Positions 36,162 through 48,684 of a stretch of 64,000 nucleotides of DNA are shown here, one piece after another (position 1 is the first letter of the stretch; every line of letters begins with the position of its first letter). Origin of the DNA: Punctularia strigosozonata HHB-11173 SS5 (taxonomy: Eukaryota; Basidiomycota; Agaricomycetes; Corticiales; Punctulariaceae); assembly GCF_000264995.1 (NCBI RefSeq), contig NW_006767441.1:514255-578254 (forward strand), read 5' to 3'. The notes beneath the pieces are model-generated. The model did no database searches and was not told where the DNA came from. It was given only the letters and a program-made list of their open reading frames with translations. The position numbers were made by a program, and so were the translations under genes.

Positions 36162-38722
36162 TCACGATGGGCTGACATTCTTGAGGAGGGACATGCGCAG
36201 GGGCATGTGAGCTCCCTGTGTTCCCGCAACGGTTGGGAACTGTATAGGGTCTGTGAGTATTCGAGCGGTTGGATCGCGTAAATTAGCGTGACGCACTATT
36301 ATACCCCCCATCTTCCATGCGATCTCTTCTTTGGGTAGAGAAAACGCGAAACGCTCAAGTAGCAGAGCAAGTACTACCTCTGCGATTGTTCTGTCAGCGA
36401 TCTCAATACAAACCTGAGCAACAGACGCACTCATTTCAAGCAGGGAGAACTTGAACCCGATGCAAGAGAATGCGCCTCCACCGAAAGTCATCCTAAGTAG
36501 TCCATTTTCAGCATTCGCCTGATCGTACACGATAAGGCCTGCGCACATGTTGGAGTAAATCCCGGGTACGTGCGCCTCGAGCAGCTGGGCGGGCAAAGGG
36601 TTGAGGAATCTCTCAGGTTTCCATTCATGGGCATCCTCGCCCCAGTACTCTTTCGAGCGGTTAATATTCCGAAGGCTCACAACAACAGTCGTTCCGCGCG
36701 GGACGGCGATTTCGTGCAGTAGAAAGCCATCCGCGGATGTGATCGGTTTGAGAAGAGGGAGGACCATGTCTTTCGTAGCCCTTACGAACCTTGTCAGTGA
36801 AGGATTCTTCATCAGGACATGAACTGCGCTTACGTGCGGAACAGCGTCGGAACCGGGGCATACCTACGTGATACGGCATTAGATCTGCAAGCTGGGTCAA
36901 GAGTAATGAATCGGACAATCTGAGTGTCTCCCTAATCACGGAATCCATATACTTCGTGCACAGTGAACATATTGATGGGATCTGATGTGGTTTGGACATA
37001 CCGGCAGTGCGTCGAGCTCCTCATACATGAGTTCATGACCCTGAGCCTGGCGAGCCTTGAGTATCTCATCGCGCATCTTCTGCTGCACGTCGGGATGCTC
37101 CGAGAGCAGATGGAGTATACGGGATAACGCATTGGTAGTCGCTGTTAAACATCGATCGGCGATCGTTGGCAAATTTCATCGCGACAAACTCACTATCAGT
37201 GGCAGCGAAGACCAAGGTTGACATCTGAGCAATGACCTCCGACTCCGGTAATCGATCATTCTCGTCCGCTTCCAGATTGGCTTTTAGCTTAAGAGCATCG
37301 TCAGCTCCCGTGTCATACTCGGCGAGGAGTGCGGTCCTCTCACAAGAATGGACATGATGTCTTTGCCCCTTCCAATCTGCTGCATGACGGCTTCGTCGCC
37401 CCTCTGTAGTGCTTCCTTCTTGGCATTGTACACTTCGCGGCTCGCCTTCTCCAGAGCCTCGGTCACGTAGCGCAGACGCTGAACACGCTTGATCGGGATA
37501 TACGGCACGATTCGTTTGAACAGCGAAGGGGTATTGAGCGCCGTGAAGTAGGGAACTAGTTCCCGAAGCCGGCCGGATGTGGAGAGAACAGGGCTAGGAA
37601 GTTAGGAACACTGCATAAGTATTGAACTCCCGAACGGTGAGACTTCAAGCAACGCACACCAAGGCCTTAATCGCGTCAGCATAATGGTTGCTGGTTTCTT
37701 CGGTCAAGGGATCAAACGAGTACCCAAGACCAGCCTGTGGAATATGGTCAGGCTAGCTTCCATGCAAATGTGAGTGCATACCCGTCCGACGAGTTCCATC
37801 GCAGTTCTTGTCATCCATACCAGGATATCGACTTCCCGCTCTCCCCCGACCAGCTGAGAAGTCAGCGCGTCGCATAACTTGAACTAACCTAAGCCAAAGC
37901 GCCATGACTTTTGTAGGAACGGGTGACCGACCTGATGACAGACGTCGTAGAACTGGGGAATCATGTATTTCATATGTGCCATGGAGAAGACAGGGTTCAT
38001 CAGTTTGCGCTGGCGTTTATGGTTATGTCCTGTGAAGATGATCAGCTTCTGGACAATCTGGTTGTCGAAGCATTGTACCGTAAGTGGACAGGAGGCCTCG
38101 ACCGAAAACGAGCGCGCTTATTCTGTTCCATGCGTCAGCACGAGTGTAACGCCAGGCATACGCTTTATTGACTCTGTGCTCGAAGAAATCGTTAAGAGTT
38201 TCGTAGTTCCGATAGTTGATTCACCCTAACTCACCAGTTCTATCCAAGGCCTTGGTGTAAACATATTGATCCTACGCGTACACGTGCCTTATTACGAACG
38301 TGTCAACATAGTTCAAGGTTTTTACTAACCTTGACTAAGATGTTGTACAGTGCCAAGGGGTCAGAGACGTAGAGGCGTCGACTCTGATGTCCGCGTTAGC
38401 GATGGGCGAGTGCGGATAGTCGACGGGTCACGGTACACGTACGGCAAATGGGCCCCAAATCTTGGCAGCGCCCGGGTATTCCTCGCTGAGGCGGCGATGA
38501 ATTTCCCAGCCATCGATGTTGGTGATCTCATCCACGTTTCCTAAGGACATTGGTGAGCTTGGACACCGTGTATATGAAAGATTGGTCGATACCTCGCAAC
38601 AAAGAAGGATTGGGTGGACCGCGTAGCTTGTCCAGCGGCGACCGCGCCATAAAGCGTGAGAGGAGCTTCAGCAAGCCCACCGCAGCTATCACCGAGCAAG
38701 CTGTTAGTACAGGCGATGGCAT
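36162..38722 (-). CDS. Cytochrome P450 monooxygenase
   Basis: A membrane-anchored P450 of 548 residues; substrate unknown. Seventeen exons: 38722-38593, 38540-38443, 38383-38330, 38271-38225, 38122-38079, 38029-37932, 37853-37782, 37734-37658, 37611-37344, 37287-37194, 37141-37002, 36951-36917, 36863-36834, 36780-36547, 36492-36431, 36379-36305 and 36250-36162. An N-terminal anchor (LTACSVIAAVGLLKLLSRF) is followed by KLRGPPNPS, GRGLLSTYGHNHKRQRKLMNP, the I-helix LVFAATDTTTNALSRIL, the K-helix ETLRL, and EWKPERFLNP. The heme loop is TFGGGAFSCIGFKF, with the ligand Cys at about 484 and Phe where most P450s have Arg. Donors chosen at 38225 (GTGAAT) and 36305 (GTATAA) are best fits, not certain. 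Such P450s are highly expanded in wood-decay basidiomycetes. Confidence 0.88.
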
Positions 38723-39949
38723 CGTGGTGTCCAGCACGATATGAGTGGATCGTCGAAGTTCTAGTGGAGAACGAGGGCGGCGATCTTTTATAGCTGCGAT
38801 CGGAAGCGGTGGTCGCGTAAGACCCATAGTCGAACGGCATGATTGTCCCGGACTGAAGACAAGCAAGATATGACGAAGAGCTGCTCTCCGTGGGGAGAGA
38901 GAAGCCGCCCTGCTTCCGCGTCACACGCATGCGGAATAACGGGGACGCGCCGCCTCTAAGGTGGAAGGCAGCGGATAGGACAGCTGATTGTGGGAGGTGG
39001 GCATGTCTGAGCGGGACTTCCATGTCGAGAAACAAGGTCCAGAAGAAGATGGTCTTGCTAGGAGGACCGCGTGACCGACGCGATTGGCATTGCGGCATCG
39101 CATGCATAGTAGATACACGGGGAATACGCCGGAAGGCTGCCGGCTTCCAAAACTAGTTGGAGCTGTTCCTGTTCGTTGGCATTAGTAATCCTCCGAACTA
39201 TAATGGTAGCATCACCGTATGAAGGCTCGGAGGCAGATACCGTCCTAGCAGCCAAGACCGGTACAAACATCGCACGCAGGATGCAAAAGTGAAGTTCCCA
39301 ACATTCCGAGCATGTCGAACCGTCATACAGTATGGCATAGCCAGGACGACGAAAAGCTGATTGGCTCAGATTGATGGGCGTGGAGACTACCGGGATGGGT
39401 GTTGACAAGGAAATGCACATCCACATATGCATCTCGCGTTGGTCTGCCAACTATTGCTGAATGCGCGCATCCTGATAACTATCCGCAAGAGTACAAGTAT
39501 GGGTTCATCGCGGGCCAGGATGCAGTAAGCCGCAGTGAAGGCGCTAGAAGCGAGGGAGATGATGGCGCGTGCACGAGAGAGAGAACGGGACACGAGGCCC
39601 CAGGTTTTTCGACCGCCACCACTGCCCACAACCCTTTGTTGCGTGTTCGGCGAACTGCTCGCGTTCTGTCCGAACAACTCAGCGATTTGGACAACAACGG
39701 GCTGCAACTTCGCAAGGGTCGTCTATCGCGCCCTGGAGAAAACGGGAGTGGGCTAACTTTCGTGCACGCTGTAACACGCGTCCGCCGGCCTTGAGCAAGC
39801 TCTGGCGCCAGAAATCTCGGCGTCTTTGTATCTGCCGAGCTCGTCACGACCTTTCTGAGGTAGGAGGGTCATGCAAATTCGATCGTCTGACTGCTCACCG
39901 ATGACTCGCCTTGGTCGACCCTCAGTGCACAGCACGTAGGCTGAGTGCC
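38723..39949. other. 1.2-kb divergent intergenic region
   Basis: It separates the P450 start (-) and the deubiquitinase start (+). A plus-strand stretch near 39400-39780 reads partly like protein (PTIAECAHPDNYPQEYKYG, then in another frame PTTLCCVFGELLAFCPNNSA), but no frame-preserving intron of normal size joins the pieces. No gene is called. Promoters of both neighbours should be here. Confidence 0.35.
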
Positions 39950-42900
39950 ATGTCGTCGCAACAACCGCCCTACCCGCAAGCAGGGCCGTCAACGAATCCC
40001 TACTATCCTCCGCCGCCATTGCCATATGGATACGTTCCCAACCCATATGCGTACTATGCCCCACCACCTCCAGATATGACAGGACCACCCCCGCACTCGC
40101 CGGGTCGCATTCACGGACGCGGTGGCTACCGCGGCGGTGCACCAGGCTACCAACGTTACTCCTCGCAAACACACGGACAACACTTGCCGCACCAGCACCA
40201 GCACCAGCACCCGCCACCGTACCTTCCTGTACCTCAACAAGGCCGTGTGCCTCACTATCAGCACAAGTACCCCCACCCGCAACAAGTGTCACCTATCCCA
40301 GCCCCGTACTCCCCGACCGTCGCGCCATATCCCGCCCCGAACGGCGCTCCTTACCCGCATCATCCACACACGCCTATCCAGCAAAACGGCAGCCCGTACT
40401 GGGCGGCGCACAACGTATCCCAGCAACCCCTGTCGCCTTTACCAAAGCAACTCTCTATGCTTCCTCCAGTATCGTCGCCCCAGACTTCCTCCCCTCGCTT
40501 ATTCCAACCCGTTGAACCGACCACTAATCCAACCGTGACACCAGTTGCTGGCGAATCCTCGGCGTCAATCCCGTCGCCACTGTCCGGAAATGAGGCGTCT
40601 CAGGCTGCATCCGCTCCCAATCAGCCAGGGATTGGCCCCGAAGATGCAGTCATGCAACCTGACCCTCCGCCGCCTTCAGAACCGGATATTGAAGCGGCGC
40701 CTCCGCCGCCAGAGGCGGAGGACGCTCCCGAGGCGCAGCCATCGCCGCCTCCACCCGGTTCTCCCGACGTTCCTGATTCTCCGCAACAGAACCATGTCCA
40801 ACTTCGGTCTACACTCCCTGCTGCGGACGAACAATCGCCGAATCCCGACATCGGTGGTTGGGTGCTCTGGTCTAGGCGGCCTACGGATCCGACCTCCGCT
40901 CCCGGCATTATCATCTCTCCTCGAGCCCGCCCACCCCCGGTTGTGGTTGAGAAGGCCCTCACCTCGCGCACGCCCCCTCTGACTCCTGTGGTTGCTGAAG
41001 CTCCGCAGTTTAGGACAGCCCACGCCATTCAGGGTCCGGCTCTTGCGCAAGACGATGTTTTAACTGATGTCAATACTACTGTGGTCCCCGTCCGCGGAAA
41101 GTTCACACCGAAGGATGCCTCTCCCAATCTGCCCTCGTCGAGCGCTACTGAGACGGAGGCAACAGCTACGACGCCCGCCTCTCCCGTATCAACCGCCACT
41201 TCTGTTTCTCAGGCACCCGCCGCGCAGAGCAAGGATATTTCCGACCCCGCTGCTCCCTCAGCCCAAACCAGCGAGAATGATTCCCCGCCCAAACTCTCCG
41301 AGACCCCCGCCGCTCCTGATCCGTCTTCTGGAATATCTACTCCCGCTCCTGCAGCAGCTCCTCCTAAGCCCAAGCCCTCTTCCTGGGCATCTCTACTCCG
41401 CCCCGCTGCTGATGCCTCCGGTAATCGCAGGCCCGGTACCCTTCCCACGTCATCCGTAGTTGGGTTTTCCATCCCGGCCTCTGCGCTGTCTTCTTCTGGC
41501 TCTGCGCACGGATCTCCGTCATCGTCTCCCTATGCGGCTCACAAACCCGCGCTTCTGGCTCTGCTCAACGGCAATGCATACGGCCCACCGTCGCCGCCCC
41601 GCATACGGCCGAGGGGCCTGATCAACACGGGCAACATGTGCTTTGCAAACGCGGTGTTGCAGGTCCTCGTTTATTGCCCACCCTTCTGGAGGTTGTTCAG
41701 GGAGCTGGGCAAATATTTGCCCACGACCGTTGCGTTCGACGGACCGGTCGTTGGTAAGGAGAGAGAGAAGGAGAAAGATGAGAAGAAGAGCCCGGTGCCG
41801 CTCGTGGAAGCGACAGTTCAGTTCTTGAGCGAGTTTGTGCCGGCGGAGGATAAGGAGGGACATGGAAAAGACAAAGACAGGGGGAGGGAAGGTGGTAAGG
41901 GAAAGAAGAGCGGGAAGGGGAGGGAGGTGAGCATGGACGGCGAAGACGAGGACTGGGCAATGGATTCGTTCATCCCGAGCACTGTGTATGATGTGGTGAG
42001 AGCGACGAAAAGGTTCGGTGGAATGACGGTACGCGCCCCTTACGCTTTCAAATATCGGGCTCTCAATTCATAAACCTGTCTGTCATAATAAGGGTGGTCA
42101 CCAAGAGGACGCAGAAGAGTTCTTTGGGTTCTACCTTGACACGCTCGAGGAAGAGCTTCTGTCCATCCTGCACTCGATCGCACCTGAATTGAATGCGGCA
42201 GCAAGCCCCGCTGTTCCGGATGAACCTCGGGATGTAGCTGGATCTTCGCAGCACGAAGATGGCTGGCTCGAGGTCGGCAAGAAGAACCGGTCGGTAGTGA
42301 CGCGTACAGTGAGCAGTACCTATTCATCGTTCGGTTGGCGGAAGTTGTTCAGTACATGCTCGACCAGACAAAAAGCACAGAATCCCCGATTACACGCTTA
42401 TTCGGTGGCAAGTTCCGTTCAACGCTACGCGCCCCCCATCAGAAAGACTCGGTCATTGTCGAGGATTGGCGGGAGCTGCAGCTCGACATCTCGGTTCGTT
42501 GATCCTCATGTGCCATTTCGCAACAACGACTGAACTTTGTGATCAGCGCGAGCAAGTCCATACGATCGCTGATGCGCTCGCACATCTATCTCACCCCCAG
42601 CCGGTGCAAATCGCCCTGCCTACCCGCCCGGGTTATGTGGTAGATGCCACGCAGCACGTTCTCATTGACGCGCTGCCGCCCATCCTGGTATTGCACCTGA
42701 AGCGATTCTTGTACGATACCAAAGTGGGCGATGTGGTGAAGATCGGGAAGAAGGTTGCCCTCGAACCGGAGTTGGTTATTCCTGCTGGTGGGGCGCATCA
42801 GATTCCAACAATCTCTACAGGATATTGATGCTGCGAATTTTCAGATATCATCGCTCCGACCAGAAGAGCTGGCCCACCCGCACGTTACAAGCTCTTCAGC

Positions 42901-43183
42901 GGTACATTTTGTTGTGTTCTTGCTTGTTTGCGTCGCTCATCGAATCCCCTTTCTCTCAGTGGTGTATCATCACGGCCTCTCCGCGTCAGGGGGTCATTAC
43001 ACACTCGACGTCCTTCATCCCAACCGCGACCTTAGCACAAAACCTCGCGAGGCCTGGATACGTATCGACGACGAGCTCGTCTCGGATATCCGCCCAGAGG
43101 ACGTCTTCGGTGGTCAGGAGCGTGACGATCGTTGCGCATACTTGCTCTTCTACCGCAAGGTCAGCGGTGGACCACGGACATGA
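39950..43183 (+). CDS. Ubiquitin carboxyl-terminal hydrolase, Ubp3/USP10 type
   Basis: A cysteine-protease deubiquitinase. Yeast Ubp3 and human USP10 act in vesicle transport, ribophagy and stress-granule biology. Six exons: 39950-42028, 42093-42308, 42368-42493, 42547-42787, 42845-42901 and 42960-43183, giving 980 residues. The first 550 residues are a long Pro/Ser/His-rich low-complexity region. The catalytic domain opens with RGLINTGNMCFANAVLQVL (Cys about 564), continues with GGHQEDAEEFFGFYLDTLEEE, GKFRSTL and LPPILVLHLKRFLYDT, and carries the His box VVYHHGLSASGGHYTLDV (His about 919), then WIRIDDE and RCAYLLFYRK. A charged Lys/Glu/Gly insert of about 80 residues sits between the Cys box and the QEDAEEF motif. 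All phases fit. The ATG follows an in-frame stretch without an earlier ATG. Confidence 0.93.
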
Positions 43184-43733
43184 TCATGGATAAATGCACG
43201 GAGAATCGGTGCACGATCTCGATCTCGTAATAGTTTTTATGCTGTCCGCTACATTCTCGTCCCACAATAGTTGTACTGTAGCAATCACTTTGCCCTTCAG
43301 ATCCGCATTAAATCTCACAGCTCATCCTGTTCGCCTGATGGCCCGGATGGAAAACACGGTCGACAACTCCACCAAATCCGCGGCAAATGACGATAGAGGA
43401 CATTGCGACGTTCTCGAGCGCGTGCTAGTTCGCCGGCATGTTAAAAAACCGAGAGTCTGATTTTGCCCGAAAGAAACCGCACGCGTGCGCTCGTAGGAGA
43501 GTCACGCAGAGGTTGCAAGAAATTGAGGGAAATAACTGGGTGTCCGAGCAGACCTAGCCTTCAAAGGAGAACGAGGATTTGGTCCGGAAACATCAACCAC
43601 TTCGAAGTTCGAAACTGCGAGAGCAGTCGCGTTTCCGCACGACGCCCAAAAGCCTAGCACTGGGCGAGGTATTGATTTTACTGGCAATGCGAATCCATAC
43701 ATATGCCGACCCAGCTCTATATCCTGTCCCGCT
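43184..43733. other. Intergenic, two convergent 3' ends
   Basis: The 550 bp between the stops of the deubiquitinase (+) and ATP synthase epsilon (-) contain no recognisable gene. It likely holds 3' UTRs and polyadenylation signals of both. Confidence 0.5.
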
Positions 43734-44083
43734 CTAGACCGCCGCTGACTTCGGAGGACCAGTCTCCTCAGGCGGGGTCAAGTACACCTGCAGCACACAA
43801 CACGTTGGCAGTTGCTCCTCTTACAGATACTAGACTCATTGACGCACCTGCTGGCCACCATGTCCGTTCTCCCACTTCTGATACCTGAGCGCAGTGAGGC
43901 CGTGCTTCTCAGCCTTGACCCGCTCGGACTCCTTGAGGGATTGACGCAGGGCGCGAGCCGCAATTTGCGAGTACTTGTTGTAACTAATCATATGGTAGGC
44001 AAAGGAAGCCATGGGTCAGTTCACAGGCAAGGTCGAGTCTGTAGTTGTACGAACGTGAAGTGCTGACGCCAGGTGGAGGCCAT
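43734..44083 (-). CDS. ATP15: Mitochondrial F1F0 ATP synthase subunit epsilon
   Basis: A small subunit of the F1 central stalk in the mitochondrial matrix. Three exons: 44083-44055, 43983-43848 and 43787-43734, giving 72 residues. The sequence MASTWRQHFTYNKYSQIAAR, then SLKE..R...EKHGLTALRYQKWENG, follows the fungal Atp15 pattern: Trp-Arg start, Tyr, Ala-Ala-Arg-Ala-hydrophobic-Arg helix, Leu-Lys, Tyr-x-Lys-Trp-x-Asn-Gly. It ends with VYLTPPEETGPPKSAAV. The first donor is GTTCGT and the second acceptor GCAG. Its exons are too short to stand out as open frames, so simple calling overlooks it. It has no cleavable presequence, as usual for this subunit. Its start lies 305 bp from that of the divergent Rab gene. 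Confidence 0.85.
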
Positions 44084-44388
44084 GGTCGACGTCGTTGAAG
44101 TGGGGAAGGAAATGTCGGTTGGCGTCGGGAGGCCAATCGGGAACTGAAGGGGAGTCTGCTAGGCTGTGCGACCGTGATTAGACACGGGCAGGTAAGGGCT
44201 GTACGATGTGCCGTCATGGCAGCGCGCTGCTTCGCATCCGTCTCCTTGCTTTCTACTTATTGCTTGAATTATCTGCACTTGAATTATCTGCATCTCTGAC
44301 TCGGACTTACGCCTCGATTGGATAATTTGTTCTATAATCTGCCCAACGACCCCTGCCTTCATCTACCTATTGCGCAACATACGAGGAG
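44084..44388. promoter_or_regulatory. Compact divergent promoter, ATP15 / Rab GTPase
   Basis: Only 305 bp lie between the two start codons. The middle contains repeated near-identical short words (TTGAATTATCTGCA-type at about 44263-44293) and an AT-rich patch at about 44310-44340. Which elements serve which gene cannot be told from sequence. Confidence 0.5.
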
Positions 44389-45267
<879 letters not shown>

Positions 45268-45630
45268 CATGCAGCCATGTCTTTCCTTTCCCATATGGAT
45301 CTCGGATGGATGTACCAATATAATATGTGTTTGTAGCACTCTCGATAGATACCTTGTAGGTGCTTGTAACCGATGTGTGGGGAGATAAGGCCGTGTATCG
45401 CTCCAAGAGGCGTGCCTACAGTTGACCTCAACTAAATGAACTCAGACCTTTCATGCTGGAGCAACAGTGGTGACTCCGTCTTCGCGCGTCCCGTCCAATC
45501 ACCCGGTTTCAGAATGTCGTGAAACGCGTCCGCTTCCGGATTGCGCCGACCATATCCGGCACACAATGGATTAGTGTAGATGTCTTGCTTCTAGCATAAA
45601 AAACGAGTGCAGGGATACATTGCCAGGTTT

Positions 45631-46394
45631 CTACTCCTTGGAGACAACGAAGCCCTTGCCCTTGTAACCCTCTGACGAGATGCCTAGAGCGCAGGAGACA
45701 TAAGGAAGATGTCATGCCGCGATAATGCCTCATACACACCAGAGATAGGGTTGATCTTTTGCTCGATTGCCCGCTCGTTGGCAGCCTCTTCCCACTCCTT
45801 GGTGAGAGTCTTTGGCGGTGGAGGCGCTGTAAAATGGGTGTTAACATCACGCTCGAATAACAAAGTCGAAAACAATGGACGCACCCCGCGAGCGAACGGT
45901 AACGAAGACCAAGCCGCTGACCGCAATGAGAGCCGACACGCCCGCGATGATTTTGGGTACGGTGCCAGGCGGGTTGATGGGAGCACGAGGTCCGTGGGGC
46001 CCGAACGCGACGTAGTACGCTGTTCATTGCGAACGCGTCCACAACAGTGGATAACACCGTAAAGAGTCACATAGGCATGAAGGATACCGTCAGCGACCTT
46101 CCAATAGCACACCCGAATGACATCCCACGTACCAGCCTTCTTCTCGTCGATGCTGAGCTTCTTCCAGTCCTGCTTTTGGAGCTCCTCGAGCTGCTGGTGC
46201 ACGACCAACTTGTCCTCGTCGCTCAGCTGCTCCCATTGAGCCTCCACGTTTGAAATGGGGATCATGCTCTGCTGGCGCGCGGTCGAGGACGGGGCATGAG
46301 TCGGAGCGTGGTTGCCCGGCGCGGCCGCAGTGGCGAGGCAGCGGCGGCGGGCGACAGGAACGGCCGCGGTGCGTGCCAGGCGAAGGGCTTGCAT
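45631..46394 (-). CDS. COX5: Cytochrome c oxidase subunit IV (yeast Cox5 homologue), mitochondrial
   Basis: A nuclear-encoded structural subunit of respiratory complex IV in the inner membrane. Four exons: 46394-46133, 46019-45885, 45826-45740 and 45683-45631, giving 178 residues. The Ala/Arg presequence (MQALRLARTAAVPVARRR) targets mitochondria. The mature part has SNVEAQWEQLSDEDKLVVHQ, LQKQDWKKLSIDEKKAAYYVAFGPHGPR, one membrane span (VPKIIAGVSALIAVSGLVFV) and a TLTKEWEEAANERAIEQKINP tail, in COX4-family order. It ends GYKGKGFVVSKE. It faces RPN8 in tandem: 284 bp separate its start from the upstream gene's stop. Confidence 0.92.
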
Positions 46395-46677
46395 ATCGAG
46401 AGGGGTAATTAAGAGGCGGAGGGGGGAAACAGAGACGGAAGATATGGCGACGAAAAGGAACGAATTGCCCGTTGGCGGATTGGCCCGGGTTAAATTACGT
46501 AAGCGAGGAGCCGCTCAACGGCCTTTCGCCGATGCTTCCAGACGCAATCCAGGCGGACGACCGGGTCGCAGTCGACAGCTGGGGTTTCGCAGCGTCACAG
46601 TATAATATACGGTCGCGGCACCGGAATGGCGCAAAACCAGAGCGGGATTACAGAAAGCCACAGCTCGTCAATTACAT

Positions 46678-47906
46678 TCACAACCCCTTCTCATTCAACC
46701 CCTTCGACCCCTTCTCCAAACTCGTCTCTTTCTCCCCACTCTTCTTGTCTTTATCCTTCTCCTTCTCTGCGTCCTTCTTTTTCTCCTCCGGGGTCTTCCC
46801 TTCCTCCGCCTCCGCTCGTCCGATGGTAGCTTTGTTGTCAACCAAGGCGTGAAGGGCGATGACAGCTCGTACTAAACTGCTCAAGTAGACGACCAAAAGC
46901 TGATCGTTCGTACTTGACGCAAACGATCGTTCGAGTGCATCGTCGGAAAGGTCGGGTAGGAGGTTAAGGGCGTCTTGCAGGTGGTAGATGATTTGGTGGT
47001 TCACGGGCATTGTACCAGCAGCCACCTGCGTGAGGTACTGATGTATCTCCGTCAGCCTTGCGTGCAGCCCACGAAGAGAGGCGAGTTGCTCCGAGACGCG
47101 GGTGGAGAGGGTGGTGGTAGTGGAGTCTTTGATGTCTCGGAGTAGGTGCTCGACACCTATTTCTTCTGCCTCTTCGGCTTCGATGGCGGAAGGAACGTGT
47201 AGGAACGTTTTCCGAACTTCTGTGCCGTCCTGCAGCGACGTCTTAGTTCCCCACTTCTATCAGCGATCCAAGAAGACGACTGACATCCTTGATCTCCTCC
47301 ACCGCAAAGTAAGCGTCTGTTGGTATACCCTCGTGTTCTGGTCGTACGTCCACAATGACCATGACAGGTCGGGGTATGTATCGCTTGAATAGATCGTTGA
47401 TTTCCTGGTCGGATGCCCGCAACTTCGGGCCTGTGTGATACCAGCCGATCATTCGTTCCCTAGCTTCGTACATAATGTCATGAGCATGGTACATCCCGGC
47501 TGGACAATTTAGGTACACACCATTCACCTTCTTGAACATCTCAAACATGCCCTCGATGTAGTTGTGGTCGAGGAACCACGTCTTCGGATCCTTCTCGTCC
47601 TCCTCGAACGGGATGCCGAACGAGTTCGCGACGTTCACGGTTTTGCCATTGTCCTGGCCAAGTAATACGCCAATTACGCGCTTGTTTGATGTCCTGGAGA
47701 CAGAGCGGGCGTGGTGATCGGTAACAGAAAGCAGGACCAGAGGATGTACGACTGTGATGGCAATGTCAGTTTGCCTGCAAACATGCATGGTGGATGGCGC
47801 ATTTACCGACGGTCGTTACGGCAAGGGCCGTTAGCTGTACACAATATTAGCGAGTGTCCTCAAATACGGCCAAAACACGCACCTGCTCTGTCGTTGTTGC
47901 AACCAT
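46678..47906 (-). CDS. RPN8: 26S proteasome regulatory subunit Rpn8 (MPN domain, non-catalytic)
   Basis: A lid subunit that pairs with the deubiquitinase Rpn11. Exons: 47906-47883, 47834-47807, 47751-47521, 47463-47285 and 47229-46678, giving 337 residues. The intron 47520-47464 is 57 nt with no in-frame stop. Its removal is supported because it restores the conserved [20 protein letters not shown] junction. The MPN domain runs from [16 protein letters not shown] through RVIGVLLGQ and WFLDHNYIE. The metal motif is degenerate (YHTGPK, lacking the second His), as expected for Rpn8. [14 protein letters not shown] and [19 protein letters not shown] follow. A Lys/Glu-rich tail ends the protein. 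The start gives [17 protein letters not shown], with the first intron after eight codons. Confidence 0.93.
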
Positions 47907-48684
47907 GGTGAACGACGCGGTGGAGGAAGTATGCAGGTCGACGCGTACGCGTCAGCTGCGTCACGCACTCATTGGTGGCTGTGCTACATAATGCGCAAGC
48001 CCATATGCGTGGGTTGAATATTGAATATTTGAATCTTACCGGTCCTCCATGACCGACGGTCCATCGTCTTGAAAATGAAGGCAACAGACATAAACAGCCG
48101 GGTAACCACATCTGACGGGCTCTCACTCATTGGACTGTTAAACATGCAAATGCCACCGTGAAGGGGACGAACACTGCCCGCGATCATTACTCGCCTCCCG
48201 ACAGGGGATCCGCCACAGCCAGCTTGTGATATACTTATGTGCGCGCGGGACTAGACCAGGTTTACCAAGCCAAAATATGATTGCTCAGTCCGTTCCCGCC
48301 ATGCAACACATCGGCGGAATCTCATAGAGGCTCGTTTGAGGATGGTTCTAGGCCACGTCCGATATGCTCTTCTGAACCACACAAATTCATACTCATATTG
48401 GTGCTTCGCCGGAGCGGCTGCTAAGGATTGGCTCTACTTGTTTTAGCAGCTTGTGTCTGCTCGGGCCGCGGTTTCCAAGACCCGTCCTCTCTCTCAGCCT
48501 TCACACACGCTGGAAATAGTTCGGCGTACCTTATTCTGCCCCGTCCTCTGCCGACCTCGCTTTCTCAGAAACGTGAGCATATCGCACACTGGCCTGCACC
48601 CTGTTCCTGGAGCTGCTGCTTGTCCTTGACTGCCGTCTCTTACGCAACTCCATTCTTCATCGAGACACCAGCCGCATTTTCGGC
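47907..48684. promoter_or_regulatory. Divergent region, RPN8 / alpha-beta hydrolase
   Basis: These 778 bp contain no recognised coding family. I looked for the hexameric proteasome control element described in yeast and could not assign a copy with confidence. A frame on the plus strand from about 48428 overlaps the hydrolase start in another phase and looks non-coding. Confidence 0.4.
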
